Source: DAOUEH01 sp034430515
GTDB lineage: Bacteria > Chloroflexota > Dehalococcoidia > Dehalococcoidales > RBG-16-60-22
Direction of reading: 5' to 3'
NCBI GenBank assembly: GCA_034430515.1
Contig: DAOUEP010000016.1
Coordinates: 1 to 37,256 of the forward strand
Length of the DNA stretch: 37,256 nucleotides
The position numbers were made by a program, and so were the translations under genes. Under the pieces are notes generated by a model. It saw only the letters and a program-made list of their open reading frames with translations. It searched no databases and had not been told where the DNA came from. Positions within the stretch are counted from its first letter, which is position 1, and each line of letters opens with the position of its first letter. Positions 24,268 through 32,508 of the stretch are shown piece by piece.

Positions 24268-25269
24268 ATGCGCATCGGGCTGGCTTACGACCTCAAAAGC
24301 GGCGTCGCGGCGAACTCGGGCGTCGAGGACGCCTTAGAAGAATACGACTCGCCGGAGACGCTGGACATCATCGAGACCACCTTCCGCCACCGCGGCGACG
24401 CGGTCTGCCGGCTGGGGGGTGGGGACGAGTTCCTCGCCGCCATCCAGCGCGAGAAAGTGGATTTGGTCTTTAATATCTCCGAAGGCCGGGGGAGCTACCG
24501 CTCGCGCGAGGCCCAAATACCCGCCGTGCTGGAGATGCTCGGTATTCCCTACACCGGCTCCGACCCGCTGTGCCTGGCCGTCGCCCTGGACAAGCCCGTC
24601 GCCAAGAAGCTGGTCAGGGCGGACGGCGTCCTCACGCCGCGCTGGTTTACTTTGGAGAGCCAGGCGGAGGTCGCCGCGGCCGACTGGGAGAGCTTCCCCT
24701 TCCCCAGGATAATCAAACCCTCTTACGAAGGCTCCAGCAAGGGCATCCGGCTGACCTCGCTGGTACACGACGCGCGGGAGGCCGGGCGAGAGGCCCGGCG
24801 TATTATCACCGACTATCGCCAGCCCGCCATGGTGGAGGAGTTCATCGGCGGGGACGAGGTGACGGTAGGCATCATCGGCAACCGCCGCCCCGAAGTGGTC
24901 GGTATGATGCGCATCGTCCCCAAAGTGCCCACAGAAACCTTCGTGTACTCGCTGGAAGTCAAGCGCGACTACGTCAACCGGGTCAGCTACGAAGCGCCGG
25001 TCAACCTGCCCGGCGCCGTAATTCAAAAACTGGAAAAGGCCGCCCTGGCCGTCTTCAAGTCCCTCGGCTGCCGCGACTTCGCCCGGGTCGATTTCCGCAT
25101 CGGACAGAACGGCGAGCCGTACTTCATCGAGATTAACCCCCTGCCCGGACTGGGCACCTACAGCGACCTGGTCATCATGACCGGTAAGCTCGGCGGGACG
25201 CACCAGGGCCTGATCAACGCGGTGCTGGACGCGGCCCTGGAGAGGTACCCGCAGTGCGTCAGCGTATAA
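24268..25269 (+). CDS. D-Ala-D-Ala-ligase-like ATP-grasp enzyme 1
   Basis: 333 residues. ATP-grasp ligase with an N-terminal Ddl-like domain (LAYDLKSGVAANSG; VDLVFNISEGRGS; LGIPYTGSDPLCLAVALDK), ATP-binding lysine region FPRIIKPSYEGSSKGI, and the Mg-binding carboxylates and Asn in FARVDFRIGQ and YFIEINPLPGLG. Such enzymes form amide bonds between amino acids through acyl-phosphates. Since it follows kamA by four bases and a second ligase follows, it is more likely to join beta-lysine or a derivative than to make cell-wall D-Ala-D-Ala (inference). ATG 24268 has GGGATAAACCG upstream. Its end overlaps the next gene by 16 bp. Confidence 0.9.
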   Translation: MRIGLAYDLKSGVAANSGVEDALEEYDSPETLDIIETTFRHRGDAVCRLGGGDEFLAAIQREKVDLVFNISEGRGSYRSREAQIPAVLEMLGIPYTGSDPLCLAVALDKPVAKKLVRADGVLTPRWFTLESQAEVAAADWESFPFPRIIKPSYEGSSKGIRLTSLVHDAREAGREARRIITDYRQPAMVEEFIGGDEVTVGIIGNRRPEVVGMMRIVPKVPTETFVYSLEVKRDYVNRVSYEAPVNLPGAVIQKLEKAALAVFKSLGCRDFARVDFRIGQNGEPYFIEINPLPGLGTYSDLVIMTGKLGGTHQGLINAVLDAALERYPQCVSV

Positions 25270-26264
25270 GCATCGTCTTCAACCAGCCGCAGAAGTCCCG
25301 CTACGACGCCTATCATGAGGAAAAGGCGATTTACGGCGTGCTGGAATCGGTAACCGCCGTCCGGGCGGCGCTGGAGGAGCTGGGCTACGATGTTTCGCTG
25401 CTGCCGCTGGTACCGCCGCTGGAGGCCGCCAAGGCCAGATTGCGTGAGCTGGATACCGATTTAGTTTTCAACCTCTTCGAAGGCTTCGGCGGGGAGCCGG
25501 AGACGGAAGCCGCCGTCCCCGAGGTGCTGGCCCGTCGCCGCCTGCCCTTTACCGGCTGCCGGGCGGACGTGCTGCGGCTGGCGCTGGACAAGGTCAACGT
25601 CAAGGTAATCCTGCAGGCCGCCGGCATCGCCACGCCGGATTTCCAGGTGCTCAACCCCCACACGCTCCCGACGTTCCGCCTCGGTTTTCCCGCCGTCGTC
25701 AAGCCGCGCCGCGACGACGCCAGCCACGGCATCAGCGACGCCAGCCTGGTGCGCGACATGGCCGCCCTGAAAAAACAGGTGGAGGCTTTAAGCAAGACCT
25801 ACTGGAGCGGGGTGCTGGTGGAGCAATTCCTCGCCGGGCGCGAGTTCAACGCCACCGTCCTGGGTAGCGATAGCGGCACGGTACTGCCGGTCTCGGAAAT
25901 CGTCTATAAGTTGCCGCCGGGGAAACCGCACCTCTTGACCTTCGCCGCCAAGTGGGAAGAGGACAGCCCGGAATACCGGGGCACGCAGGCCGTCTGTCCG
26001 GCGGACGTCCCCGCTGCGGAGCGCCAGCAAATCGCCGCCACCGCCCTTCTGGTATTCCAGAAGCTGGTCGGCCGCGGCTACGCTCGTGTGGACATGCGCC
26101 GGGACGAACGGGGCCAGCTCAACGTCATTGAAATCAACCCCAACCCCGATATTTCCCCCGGCGCCGGCGCCGCCATCCAGGCCGGGGCGGCGGGGATGAG
26201 TTATAATGATTTTATCGGTGCTATTGTGAAACTGGAGCTGGAGAATAAAGTACATGCCCGCTAA
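25254..26264 (+). CDS. D-Ala-D-Ala-ligase-like ATP-grasp enzyme 2
   Basis: 336 residues, diverged from the preceding ligase. N-terminal domain with ISIVFNQPQKSRYDAYHEEK and TDLVFNLFEGFGGEPETE; LPFTGCRADVLRLALDK; ATP-binding FPAVVKPRRDDASHGI; catalytic carboxylates in YARVDMRRDE and NVIEINPNPDISPGAG. All ATP-grasp features are intact. GTG 25254 lies eight bases after GGAGAGG, inside the end of ligase 1, giving a 16-bp overlap; its stop overlaps the next start by 11 bp. Two different ligases in series suggest a two-bond product or two alternative substrates (inference). Confidence 0.9.
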   Translation: MRQRISIVFNQPQKSRYDAYHEEKAIYGVLESVTAVRAALEELGYDVSLLPLVPPLEAAKARLRELDTDLVFNLFEGFGGEPETEAAVPEVLARRRLPFTGCRADVLRLALDKVNVKVILQAAGIATPDFQVLNPHTLPTFRLGFPAVVKPRRDDASHGISDASLVRDMAALKKQVEALSKTYWSGVLVEQFLAGREFNATVLGSDSGTVLPVSEIVYKLPPGKPHLLTFAAKWEEDSPEYRGTQAVCPADVPAAERQQIAATALLVFQKLVGRGYARVDMRRDERGQLNVIEINPNPDISPGAGAAIQAGAAGMSYNDFIGAIVKLELENKVHAR

Positions 26265-26742
26265 GATACGCCCGATGCAGGCTGACGACAAGCCGCTGGT
26301 GATGGATATCCTGCGCCATACCCCGGAGTTCAAGCGGCACGAGGTCGCCGTGGCCGAGGAGGTCATCGACGCTTACCTGCGCGACCCGAAAGGCTCCGGC
26401 TATTTCGTCCTCGTCGCCGGGGAAGGCCCGGCCATCGACGGCTTTATCTGCTACGGCCCCACCCCCTGCACCACCGGCACCTGGGATATTTACTGGGAGG
26501 CCGTCAGCCGGCAGCGGCGCGGCCGGGGCATCGGGGCCGCCCTCACCCGGGCCGCCGAAGCGGCCGTCAGGAAGGGGCGCGGCCGGCTGATTCTCATTGA
26601 GACCTCGGCCACACCGGCCTACGAGAACACGCGCCTTTTCTACCGGGGTCGCGGCTACGAGGAAATCGCCCGCATCCCCGATTTCTACGCCCCCGGCGAC
26701 GCCAAGATTACCGTGCAGAAACGGCTTCGGGAAAACAAATAA
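26254..26742 (+). CDS. GNAT N-acetyltransferase of the kamA operon
   Basis: 162 residues, one complete GNAT domain: IRPMQADDKPLVMDIL at the N terminus, GFICYGPTPCTTGTWDIYW for the central strands, acetyl-CoA loop QRRGRGIGAALT, and the C-terminal YENTRLFYRGRGYEEIARI. It ends DFYAPGDAKITVQK. It is shorter than the AblB beta-lysine N-acetyltransferase, but context makes beta-lysine or its ligation product a plausible substrate (inference). ATG 26254 follows GGAGAATAAAGTAC and overlaps ligase 2 by 11 bp. Confidence 0.9.
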   Translation: MPAKIRPMQADDKPLVMDILRHTPEFKRHEVAVAEEVIDAYLRDPKGSGYFVLVAGEGPAIDGFICYGPTPCTTGTWDIYWEAVSRQRRGRGIGAALTRAAEAAVRKGRGRLILIETSATPAYENTRLFYRGRGYEEIARIPDFYAPGDAKITVQKRLRENK

Positions 26743-26757
26743 ACACGGGGTTCGTTT

Positions 26758-28497
26758 ATGTTCCTTATCCGCCGCGTTTACGATGATATTACGCCCTCCA
26801 ACCAGGACGCCATCCGGCAGGTCCAGGATATCCTGCGGGCCCAGTTCCCCATGCTCTCCCGCCGCGATGTCAACAAGCTGCCGGAGCAGCTCCGCGACCC
26901 GATGAAATTCCGCTTCAAGGCCATCCTCTTCATCGCCGAGGGGACGCGGCGGCACGTGGACGGCTTCGCCCTGCTTTTCCACGAGCCGGCGCTAAGGTTC
27001 TGCTACCTGGACTATATCTCGGCGGGGCCGCAGAAGACGGGCGGCGGCATCGGCGGGGCGCTCTACGAGCGGCTGCGTGAAGAGGCCCTCGACCTGGAAA
27101 CGCTGGGGCTTTTCTTCGAGTGCCTCCCCGACGACCCCGCCCTGAGCCGCGACCCGGTTATCCGCAAGCAGAACGCCGCCCGGCTCCGCTTCTACGAGCG
27201 CTACGGGGCGCGGCCCATCGCCAATACCGCCTACGAGACGCCCCTCAAGCCCGGCGACGATAATCCCCCCTACCTCGTCTACGATAATCTGGGGCAGGAA
27301 ACGGAGCTGCCCCGGGACGCCGCCCGGGAAATCGTCCGGGCCATCCTGGAGCGCAAGTACAAAAACGTCTGCCCGCCGCAATACGTCGCCATGGTGGTGG
27401 CATCTTTTAAAGACGACCCGGTGCGGCTGAGGAAGCCCCAATACGTCCGGAAGCGGCCGCTGACCGTCAGCCGGGCGACGCGGCGCGACCGGCGCATCCG
27501 CCTCGTCATCAACGACCGGCACGGCATACACCACGTGGAGGAGCGGGGCTACGTGGAGTCGCCGGTGCGCATCGACGCCATCCTGGAAGAGCTTAACAAG
27601 ACGGACGTCTTCGAGAGGATACCGCCCCGGCACTTCTCCGACAAGCACATCCGGGCGGTGCACGACGGCGGGTTCGTGGAATACCTGGAGCGCGTCTGTA
27701 CCGGCCTGAGCGAGGATACCGCCATCTACCCCTACGTCTTCCCGGTGCGGAACCAGACGCGGCCGCCGAAAGACCTGGCGGTGCGGGCAGGCTACTACTG
27801 CATCGACACGTTCACGCCGCTGACCGGCAACGCCTATTTAGCGGCCAAGCGGGCCGTGGACTGCGCGCTGACCGCCGCCAAACAGCTGCTGGAGGGCTAC
27901 CGCATCGCTTACGCGCTGATTCGCCCGCCGGGGCACCACGCCGAGCCGGCTACCTTCGGGGGGTTCTGCTATTTCAACTCGGCGGCGGTAGCGGCCCACC
28001 TCCTGAGCCGTTACGGCAACGTGGCCATGCTGGACGTGGACTACCACCACGGGAACGGCCAGCAGCAGATATTCTACGAGCGGGGCGACGTGCTGACCGT
28101 CTCCATCCACGGGCACCCGCGCTACACCTACCCCTACTTCAGCGGCTTCAAGGGGGAAAAGGGGCGCGGCCCGGGGCGGGGCAAGAACCTGAACCTGCCC
28201 CTGCCGGAGAACATCGACGGGGAGCGGCACCGCGCGGCGCTGCGGGAGGCGCTGGGCCGGGTCAGCCGGTTCCGTCCCCGCTACCTGGTGGTGCCGCTGG
28301 GGCTGGACACGGCGCGGGAAGACCCCACCGGGAGCTGGACACTGGAAGCCGCGGACTTTACGGAGATGGGGCGCATGATAGGCGCCCTGCACCTGCCCTC
28401 GCTCATCGTGCAGGAAGGCGGCTACGACACGCGCGTCCTGGGCATTAACGCCCGCAGTTTCCTGACCGGCTTCCGGGACGCCATGTTCGGGGAATAA
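26758..28497 (+). CDS. GNAT acetyltransferase fused to acetylpolyamine/histone deacetylase-like hydrolase
   Basis: 579 residues. Residues ~1-160 form a GNAT domain (RFRFKAILFIAEG, CYLDYISAGPQKTGGGIGGALYE with the acetyl-CoA loop, RLRFYERYGARPI). Residues ~245-575 form a class II/acetylpolyamine amidohydrolase-type deacetylase: H393 and H394 in RPPGHHAEP, FGGFCYFNSAA, zinc ligands D428 and H430 in DVDYHHGNG, D517 in PLGLDTAREDP, and catalytic Y556 in EGGYD. All catalytic positions of the family are present. A single chain thus carries both an acetyl-adding and an acetyl-removing domain. ATG 26758 is 15 bp after the previous stop. Last gene of the operon; it converges on the next gene with a 3-bp gap. 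Confidence 0.92.
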   Translation: MFLIRRVYDDITPSNQDAIRQVQDILRAQFPMLSRRDVNKLPEQLRDPMKFRFKAILFIAEGTRRHVDGFALLFHEPALRFCYLDYISAGPQKTGGGIGGALYERLREEALDLETLGLFFECLPDDPALSRDPVIRKQNAARLRFYERYGARPIANTAYETPLKPGDDNPPYLVYDNLGQETELPRDAAREIVRAILERKYKNVCPPQYVAMVVASFKDDPVRLRKPQYVRKRPLTVSRATRRDRRIRLVINDRHGIHHVEERGYVESPVRIDAILEELNKTDVFERIPPRHFSDKHIRAVHDGGFVEYLERVCTGLSEDTAIYPYVFPVRNQTRPPKDLAVRAGYYCIDTFTPLTGNAYLAAKRAVDCALTAAKQLLEGYRIAYALIRPPGHHAEPATFGGFCYFNSAAVAAHLLSRYGNVAMLDVDYHHGNGQQQIFYERGDVLTVSIHGHPRYTYPYFSGFKGEKGRGPGRGKNLNLPLPENIDGERHRAALREALGRVSRFRPRYLVVPLGLDTAREDPTGSWTLEAADFTEMGRMIGALHLPSLIVQEGGYDTRVLGINARSFLTGFRDAMFGE

Positions 28498-28500
28498 GGA

Positions 28501-29343
28501 TTATAGAAAGACTACCCCCGCGTTAAGGCTCGTCTTCAGGTCAACCGTAATCGTTTTCCTGGCATAACCGGGGTAAACGAACTCAAGGGTGTACTCGCCG
28601 CTGTTCTCTTCGAGGTTATCAAATCTAAAATCGCCGTAGTTATCGGTCTTACCCTCGCCGATTTTCTCTTGGGAGGATTTATATAAAGTTACCGTGGCGC
28701 CCTCGGCACATTCGTCTTTCCCCTCTACGTGAACCGCAACGCTGCCGCCGATGAAACAGCGGTTAAAACGGTAGAGGTTACGGTAATAGACACGCGGGCT
28801 GGTCTGGTATTCCGGCCGGTAGACCTCCAGGTTCTCCGCCTTGACGATGCCCTGCATCTCAGAATCCTCAACGTAACGCACGCTTAAAGCTCCGGTCGGG
28901 CAGGCCTGAACGCACCGCGGCTTTTCCCAGCCTTCGTCCAGGAGATGGGCGCAAAAGGTGCATTTTTGTGGTATATTTTTCGCTTCGTTCCACCAGATAG
29001 CCCCGTAAGGACACGAAGCCACGATTTTTTTCTGCCCCCTGGCCTTAACCGGGTCAATGATAACGATGCCGTCGCTCCTTTTATAGACGGCCCCGTCGGC
29101 GGCGGCCCGGATACAGGGGGCATCATCGCAATGCATACACGGGACGGGCAGATAGGCGACGTCAACGACCGGATATTGCCCCCTTTCCTTCCGCATGATG
29201 TTCATCCACCGCTGTCCGTGGTCGGGCTGAGACACCGAGTATCCCGGCCAATCGTTGCCGGTGAACTCGTCCTTGCAGGACAGGAAGCAGTTGTTGCAGT
29301 CATGACACTTGGCGACGTCGATGACCAGGTGCCATTTTTTCAC
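28501..29343 (-). CDS. transhydroxylase-like Fe-S subunit with C-terminal beta-sandwich
   Basis: 280 residues from GTG 29343, which forms a GTGA overlap with the stop of the large subunit; AGGAG lies eight bases upstream. The N-terminal part is a DMSO-reductase-family ferredoxin subunit: CHDCNNCFLSC, CMHCDDAPC, CPYGA, CTFCAHL, CVQACP, sufficient for three [4Fe-4S] clusters. The last ~90 residues are a carboxypeptidase-regulatory/Cna-B-like beta domain (GSVAVHVEGKDECAEGATVTL ends the linker; DNYGDFRFDNL and GYARKTITVDLK follow). Pelobacter pyrogallol-phloroglucinol transhydroxylase beta subunit has this same architecture. No Tat signal, so cytoplasmic. Confidence 0.9.
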   Translation of the reverse strand: MKKWHLVIDVAKCHDCNNCFLSCKDEFTGNDWPGYSVSQPDHGQRWMNIMRKERGQYPVVDVAYLPVPCMHCDDAPCIRAAADGAVYKRSDGIVIIDPVKARGQKKIVASCPYGAIWWNEAKNIPQKCTFCAHLLDEGWEKPRCVQACPTGALSVRYVEDSEMQGIVKAENLEVYRPEYQTSPRVYYRNLYRFNRCFIGGSVAVHVEGKDECAEGATVTLYKSSQEKIGEGKTDNYGDFRFDNLEENSGEYTLEFVYPGYARKTITVDLKTSLNAGVVFL

Positions 29344-32342
29344 CTCCGGCTCTCCTTCCCGGCCCGTTTTTCGACTTGCACCAGGCACGAATTGGCCGCC
29401 ATGCTGTGCGATTTTTTGATTATCGGCCGGCTCGGGGTCAACAGGTTGATGCACCCGCCGCGGTCCGCCGAACATCCCGGTTCACCCACCGGCTCGTAAA
29501 CAGCGCCGGAGCAATACGAGTGAGCCGTCCCGGGGCGGACGCGTTCGGTGACCCGGGCGGCGCAGATGACCGTACCGCGGTCGTTAAACACGTTGACCAG
29601 GTCATTCTCCCGGATTCCCCGGGCCTCGGCGTCCTCCGGATTGAGCCTGACAATCCAGTAGTAATAGCCATCAATCAAGACCCGGTGGTCTTTGACATCG
29701 TTAATCCAGCTATCCTTGCCATCACCCAGAGTGTGAAAGCTGAACCGGGGATGCGGAGAAATCAGCTGTAACGGGTATTTAGTAACGAGTTCCGTGGTGT
29801 GATGCCCCTCCCAGGAGGGGGCGTATTGGGGCATAACGGGTCTCTCCGGGTCGGCCGGGTCAAACCGCTTCAGGCTTGAAGAAACGAACTCCAGCTTGCC
29901 CGACTGCGTCTGGAGCCCCTGCCGCCATCGTTCGGTGTAGGTTCCCGGCAGCGGTGCTACATCGTGAGTGTCTTTCAGTCTATTCTCGGCGAACCATCTG
30001 AAGGCGACCGGCGACCTCATCTCTTCTTTTGGAGCGGGGACAACATAGTAGCCTTTTTTAACGAATTTCTCCCAGGAAATATTTTGGGGGAGGTCGCTGC
30101 TGTCAAATATCCTGCGGCACCAGTCAAGCTCGGTAGAGCCCTCGGTGAAGAGGGCGGAAAATCCCAGTTTCTTGGCCAGCTCAAGGAAAATCTGAAAATC
30201 CGATTTCGATTCGCCCAGGGGCTCGATGCACTTGTGCTGCATGACGATAACGCGGTGGTTTAATTGATTGTACAGGTGTTGAATATACCCGCCGGTGCCG
30301 GCCCACTCGCCAATATCCCACCGTTCAAAATTGGTGCAGGCGGGCAGGATAATATCGGCGAACTTAGTCTCGCCTTCCAGCCAGATAGACTGATTTACCA
30401 CGAATTCAAGATTATCCGACCGGTAAGCCTTCACGTAGCGGTTGGTATCCACCATCGTGCCGAAATGAGAGCCGCCGTATTTATAGTACATCTTTATCGG
30501 CGGGTGGCCCGGGGCGGGGAACTCGAACTTCAAAAACTGGCCTTCGATAGTCCTGGGGTCGGTCGGGTAGCCGGTGGCATGACCTTCCAGAATCGCTTCG
30601 GGAATATACAGCCTGGGCACCCTGGAATGCGACGTATTTACGGTGGGGAGCTGGGGCAGCCGCTGGTACAAACTGACCCCCAGGCTGGTAGCTTCCAGGT
30701 CGCCGGACAGGCCTCCCTCGGCATACCCCGGGAAGTAGAACTGGGTGTCTACCGGCGTCCCCATTTGCACGCAGCCCGTATTAATGCCGGGTTTGCCCAG
30801 ACCCTGCATCGCCATGAGGCAGACCATGGAACGGGCCCACTCGATGCCGTTGGAACTGCGACAGGCGCTGCCGAGACCGGTCCAGCCCCCGGCGGCCAGG
30901 TAGGTCTTTTTAGTGCCCCATTCTCTGGCCAGGGCCCGGACGTCTTTGGCCGGAATCCCGGCCTCGTTTTCCTGCCATTCGGGCGTTTTGGGTAGGCCGT
31001 CTTCCTTGCCCAGGATGTAGTCTTGCCACGCTTCAAAACCGACCGTGTGGCTGGCAACATACTCTTTATCGTAGAGCCCTTCGGTTATCCAGACATGGGC
31101 TATGGCCAGCGCCAGAGAGCTTTCCGTGGCCGGGCGGGGAGCCAGCCACTTGCCGCCGAGCCAGGCGGCCGTATGGTTATAGTAGGGGTCGATATGCACC
31201 ATCTTGATGCCCAGTTCCTTGAGCCACTGCCGGCGCACGGTGCCTTCGAATGCCCCGTAAGTGCCGCTGGTAGTCTCCGGGTCGGCCGACCAGAACACCA
31301 CCAGTTCACATTCCTTCAGGCAGTCTTCCACCGTGCCGTAGCTCTCGGGGGCGCCGAGCCGCATGCTGTGCCCCCAGTGGTGCATGGCCCCCCAGTACCA
31401 CCCTTCCCAGCTATCCGGATTGTGTTCGACGCTGGCGAAGCCGATAGTGTTAAAAAACCGGAGTCTGGCGCTCAACCAGTAACCCAGATTCCCCCAGAGA
31501 TGATGGGAGCCGCTGCCGTTCATAAGGGCGCCCGGGCCGTAATCTCGCTTGACCCGTTTAATCTCATCGGTGACGATGTCCGTGGCCTCGTCCCAGGTTA
31601 TCCGCTCGTAGCCGGATATGCCCCGGTTCCGGCAGTTTCGTTCCCCGCCGGTATTAAAATCCGTCCTTTTCAGGGGATATAATATCCTGTCCGGCGAATA
31701 GACCAGCGATTTCATGGATGCCGTAAAGGGCGATATAGTGGTCTTGCGCGGCGGGGTAAACGTTTTTCCCCTAGCCTTAATCGTCCAGGGCGGCGCGTCG
31801 CTATCGTCAAAATCTATGGGCGTGATGCGTATTATTTTCCCGTCTTTCACGTAAACAAAGACCGGGCCGCCGTTGGTATTGCTGGTAAATCTTTTCACGC
31901 CGTTACCCGCGCTTATCCCGTATCTCAGGCCGGCCGTCATCATCACACTGAGCGTCTCCATCCACCACCAGGACAACTCGTCGGGGCCTTCTATTTCTAA
32001 TCTAAAGTTCTTCATGGCGTTGATACTGGCTAGCTGGTCCCGGGGTGGTACGAGGAATTCTATCGCCAGAGGAACGTTTCCGAAAATAACGGAGACATCG
32101 GGGCGGGAATGGATGCCGCTTCTGGAAATCATCTTACCGTTATTGAAAGTAAAGTACCTGCCCACCGAATTATCCTTGACTTTCATCTGCGCGGTAAAAT
32201 TCTTATCTTTAAGACGGCTCTTGAATGAAGGATGGGTCATCGCCGTCCATCTAATCAACGGATTGATGCCAAGGAATATTGTTGAGAGGGTCATCTTCGC
32301 CAGTAACGGCGATTTTGCCAATAACTTGAACATTGATTTCAT
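29340..32342 (-). CDS. SCP2-like domain fused to transhydroxylase-like molybdopterin oxidoreductase
   Basis: 1000 residues. Residues ~40-150 resemble an SCP2 sterol-carrier-type lipid-binding domain (GRYFTFNNGKM, SRPDVSVIFGNVPLAIEFL, FRLEIEGPDELSW). From ~165 on it is a DMSO-reductase-family bis-MGD enzyme without the N-terminal Fe-S cysteines (SPDRILYPLKR, ITWDEATDIVTDE, VVFWSADPETTSG, LNPEDAEARGI). The predicted active site has H280, Y288 and the adjacent D310-S311 (NPDSWEG), matching the spacing of His144, Tyr152, Asp174 and Mo-ligand Ser175 of Pelobacter transhydroxylase as I recall it. Expected chemistry is redox-neutral or reductive on an aromatic or hydrophobic substrate. There is no Tat motif. 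ATG 32342 has a weak ribosome-binding site. Confidence 0.88.
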   Translation of the reverse strand: MKSMFKLLAKSPLLAKMTLSTIFLGINPLIRWTAMTHPSFKSRLKDKNFTAQMKVKDNSVGRYFTFNNGKMISRSGIHSRPDVSVIFGNVPLAIEFLVPPRDQLASINAMKNFRLEIEGPDELSWWWMETLSVMMTAGLRYGISAGNGVKRFTSNTNGGPVFVYVKDGKIIRITPIDFDDSDAPPWTIKARGKTFTPPRKTTISPFTASMKSLVYSPDRILYPLKRTDFNTGGERNCRNRGISGYERITWDEATDIVTDEIKRVKRDYGPGALMNGSGSHHLWGNLGYWLSARLRFFNTIGFASVEHNPDSWEGWYWGAMHHWGHSMRLGAPESYGTVEDCLKECELVVFWSADPETTSGTYGAFEGTVRRQWLKELGIKMVHIDPYYNHTAAWLGGKWLAPRPATESSLALAIAHVWITEGLYDKEYVASHTVGFEAWQDYILGKEDGLPKTPEWQENEAGIPAKDVRALAREWGTKKTYLAAGGWTGLGSACRSSNGIEWARSMVCLMAMQGLGKPGINTGCVQMGTPVDTQFYFPGYAEGGLSGDLEATSLGVSLYQRLPQLPTVNTSHSRVPRLYIPEAILEGHATGYPTDPRTIEGQFLKFEFPAPGHPPIKMYYKYGGSHFGTMVDTNRYVKAYRSDNLEFVVNQSIWLEGETKFADIILPACTNFERWDIGEWAGTGGYIQHLYNQLNHRVIVMQHKCIEPLGESKSDFQIFLELAKKLGFSALFTEGSTELDWCRRIFDSSDLPQNISWEKFVKKGYYVVPAPKEEMRSPVAFRWFAENRLKDTHDVAPLPGTYTERWRQGLQTQSGKLEFVSSSLKRFDPADPERPVMPQYAPSWEGHHTTELVTKYPLQLISPHPRFSFHTLGDGKDSWINDVKDHRVLIDGYYYWIVRLNPEDAEARGIRENDLVNVFNDRGTVICAARVTERVRPGTAHSYCSGAVYEPVGEPGCSADRGGCINLLTPSRPIIKKSHSMAANSCLVQVEKRAGKESRR

Positions 32343-32445
32343 AGTCTCAGCTCGCGTGATTTTAGTGGGAGTGCCCTGGCGTTTGGCGTCTGAGCCGTAT
32401 TCTAAGTGCTGGTAAGGTGTTTGTCAAAAGTCATTATCTTCAATA

Positions 32446-32474
32446 CAAAAAGCCCCCGGATACACCCGAGGGCT
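32446..32474 (-). terminator. intrinsic terminator of the 127-aa gene
   Basis: On the minus strand AGCCCTCGGG pairs with CCGGGGGCT around TGTAT, followed at once by TTTTTG. A well-formed intrinsic terminator, about 35 bp after the stop at 32509. Confidence 0.8.
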
Positions 32475-32508
32475 GAGGAAAACGTAAAAGGCAGGCCGGT
32501 ATCTCCGG

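Noticed and set aside
24268..26264. The two ATP-grasp genes as cell-wall D-Ala-D-Ala ligases
   Set aside because: Two diverged copies overlapping inside a kamA/GNAT/deacetylase operon, with no mur genes, argue for another substrate. Not excluded by sequence alone.
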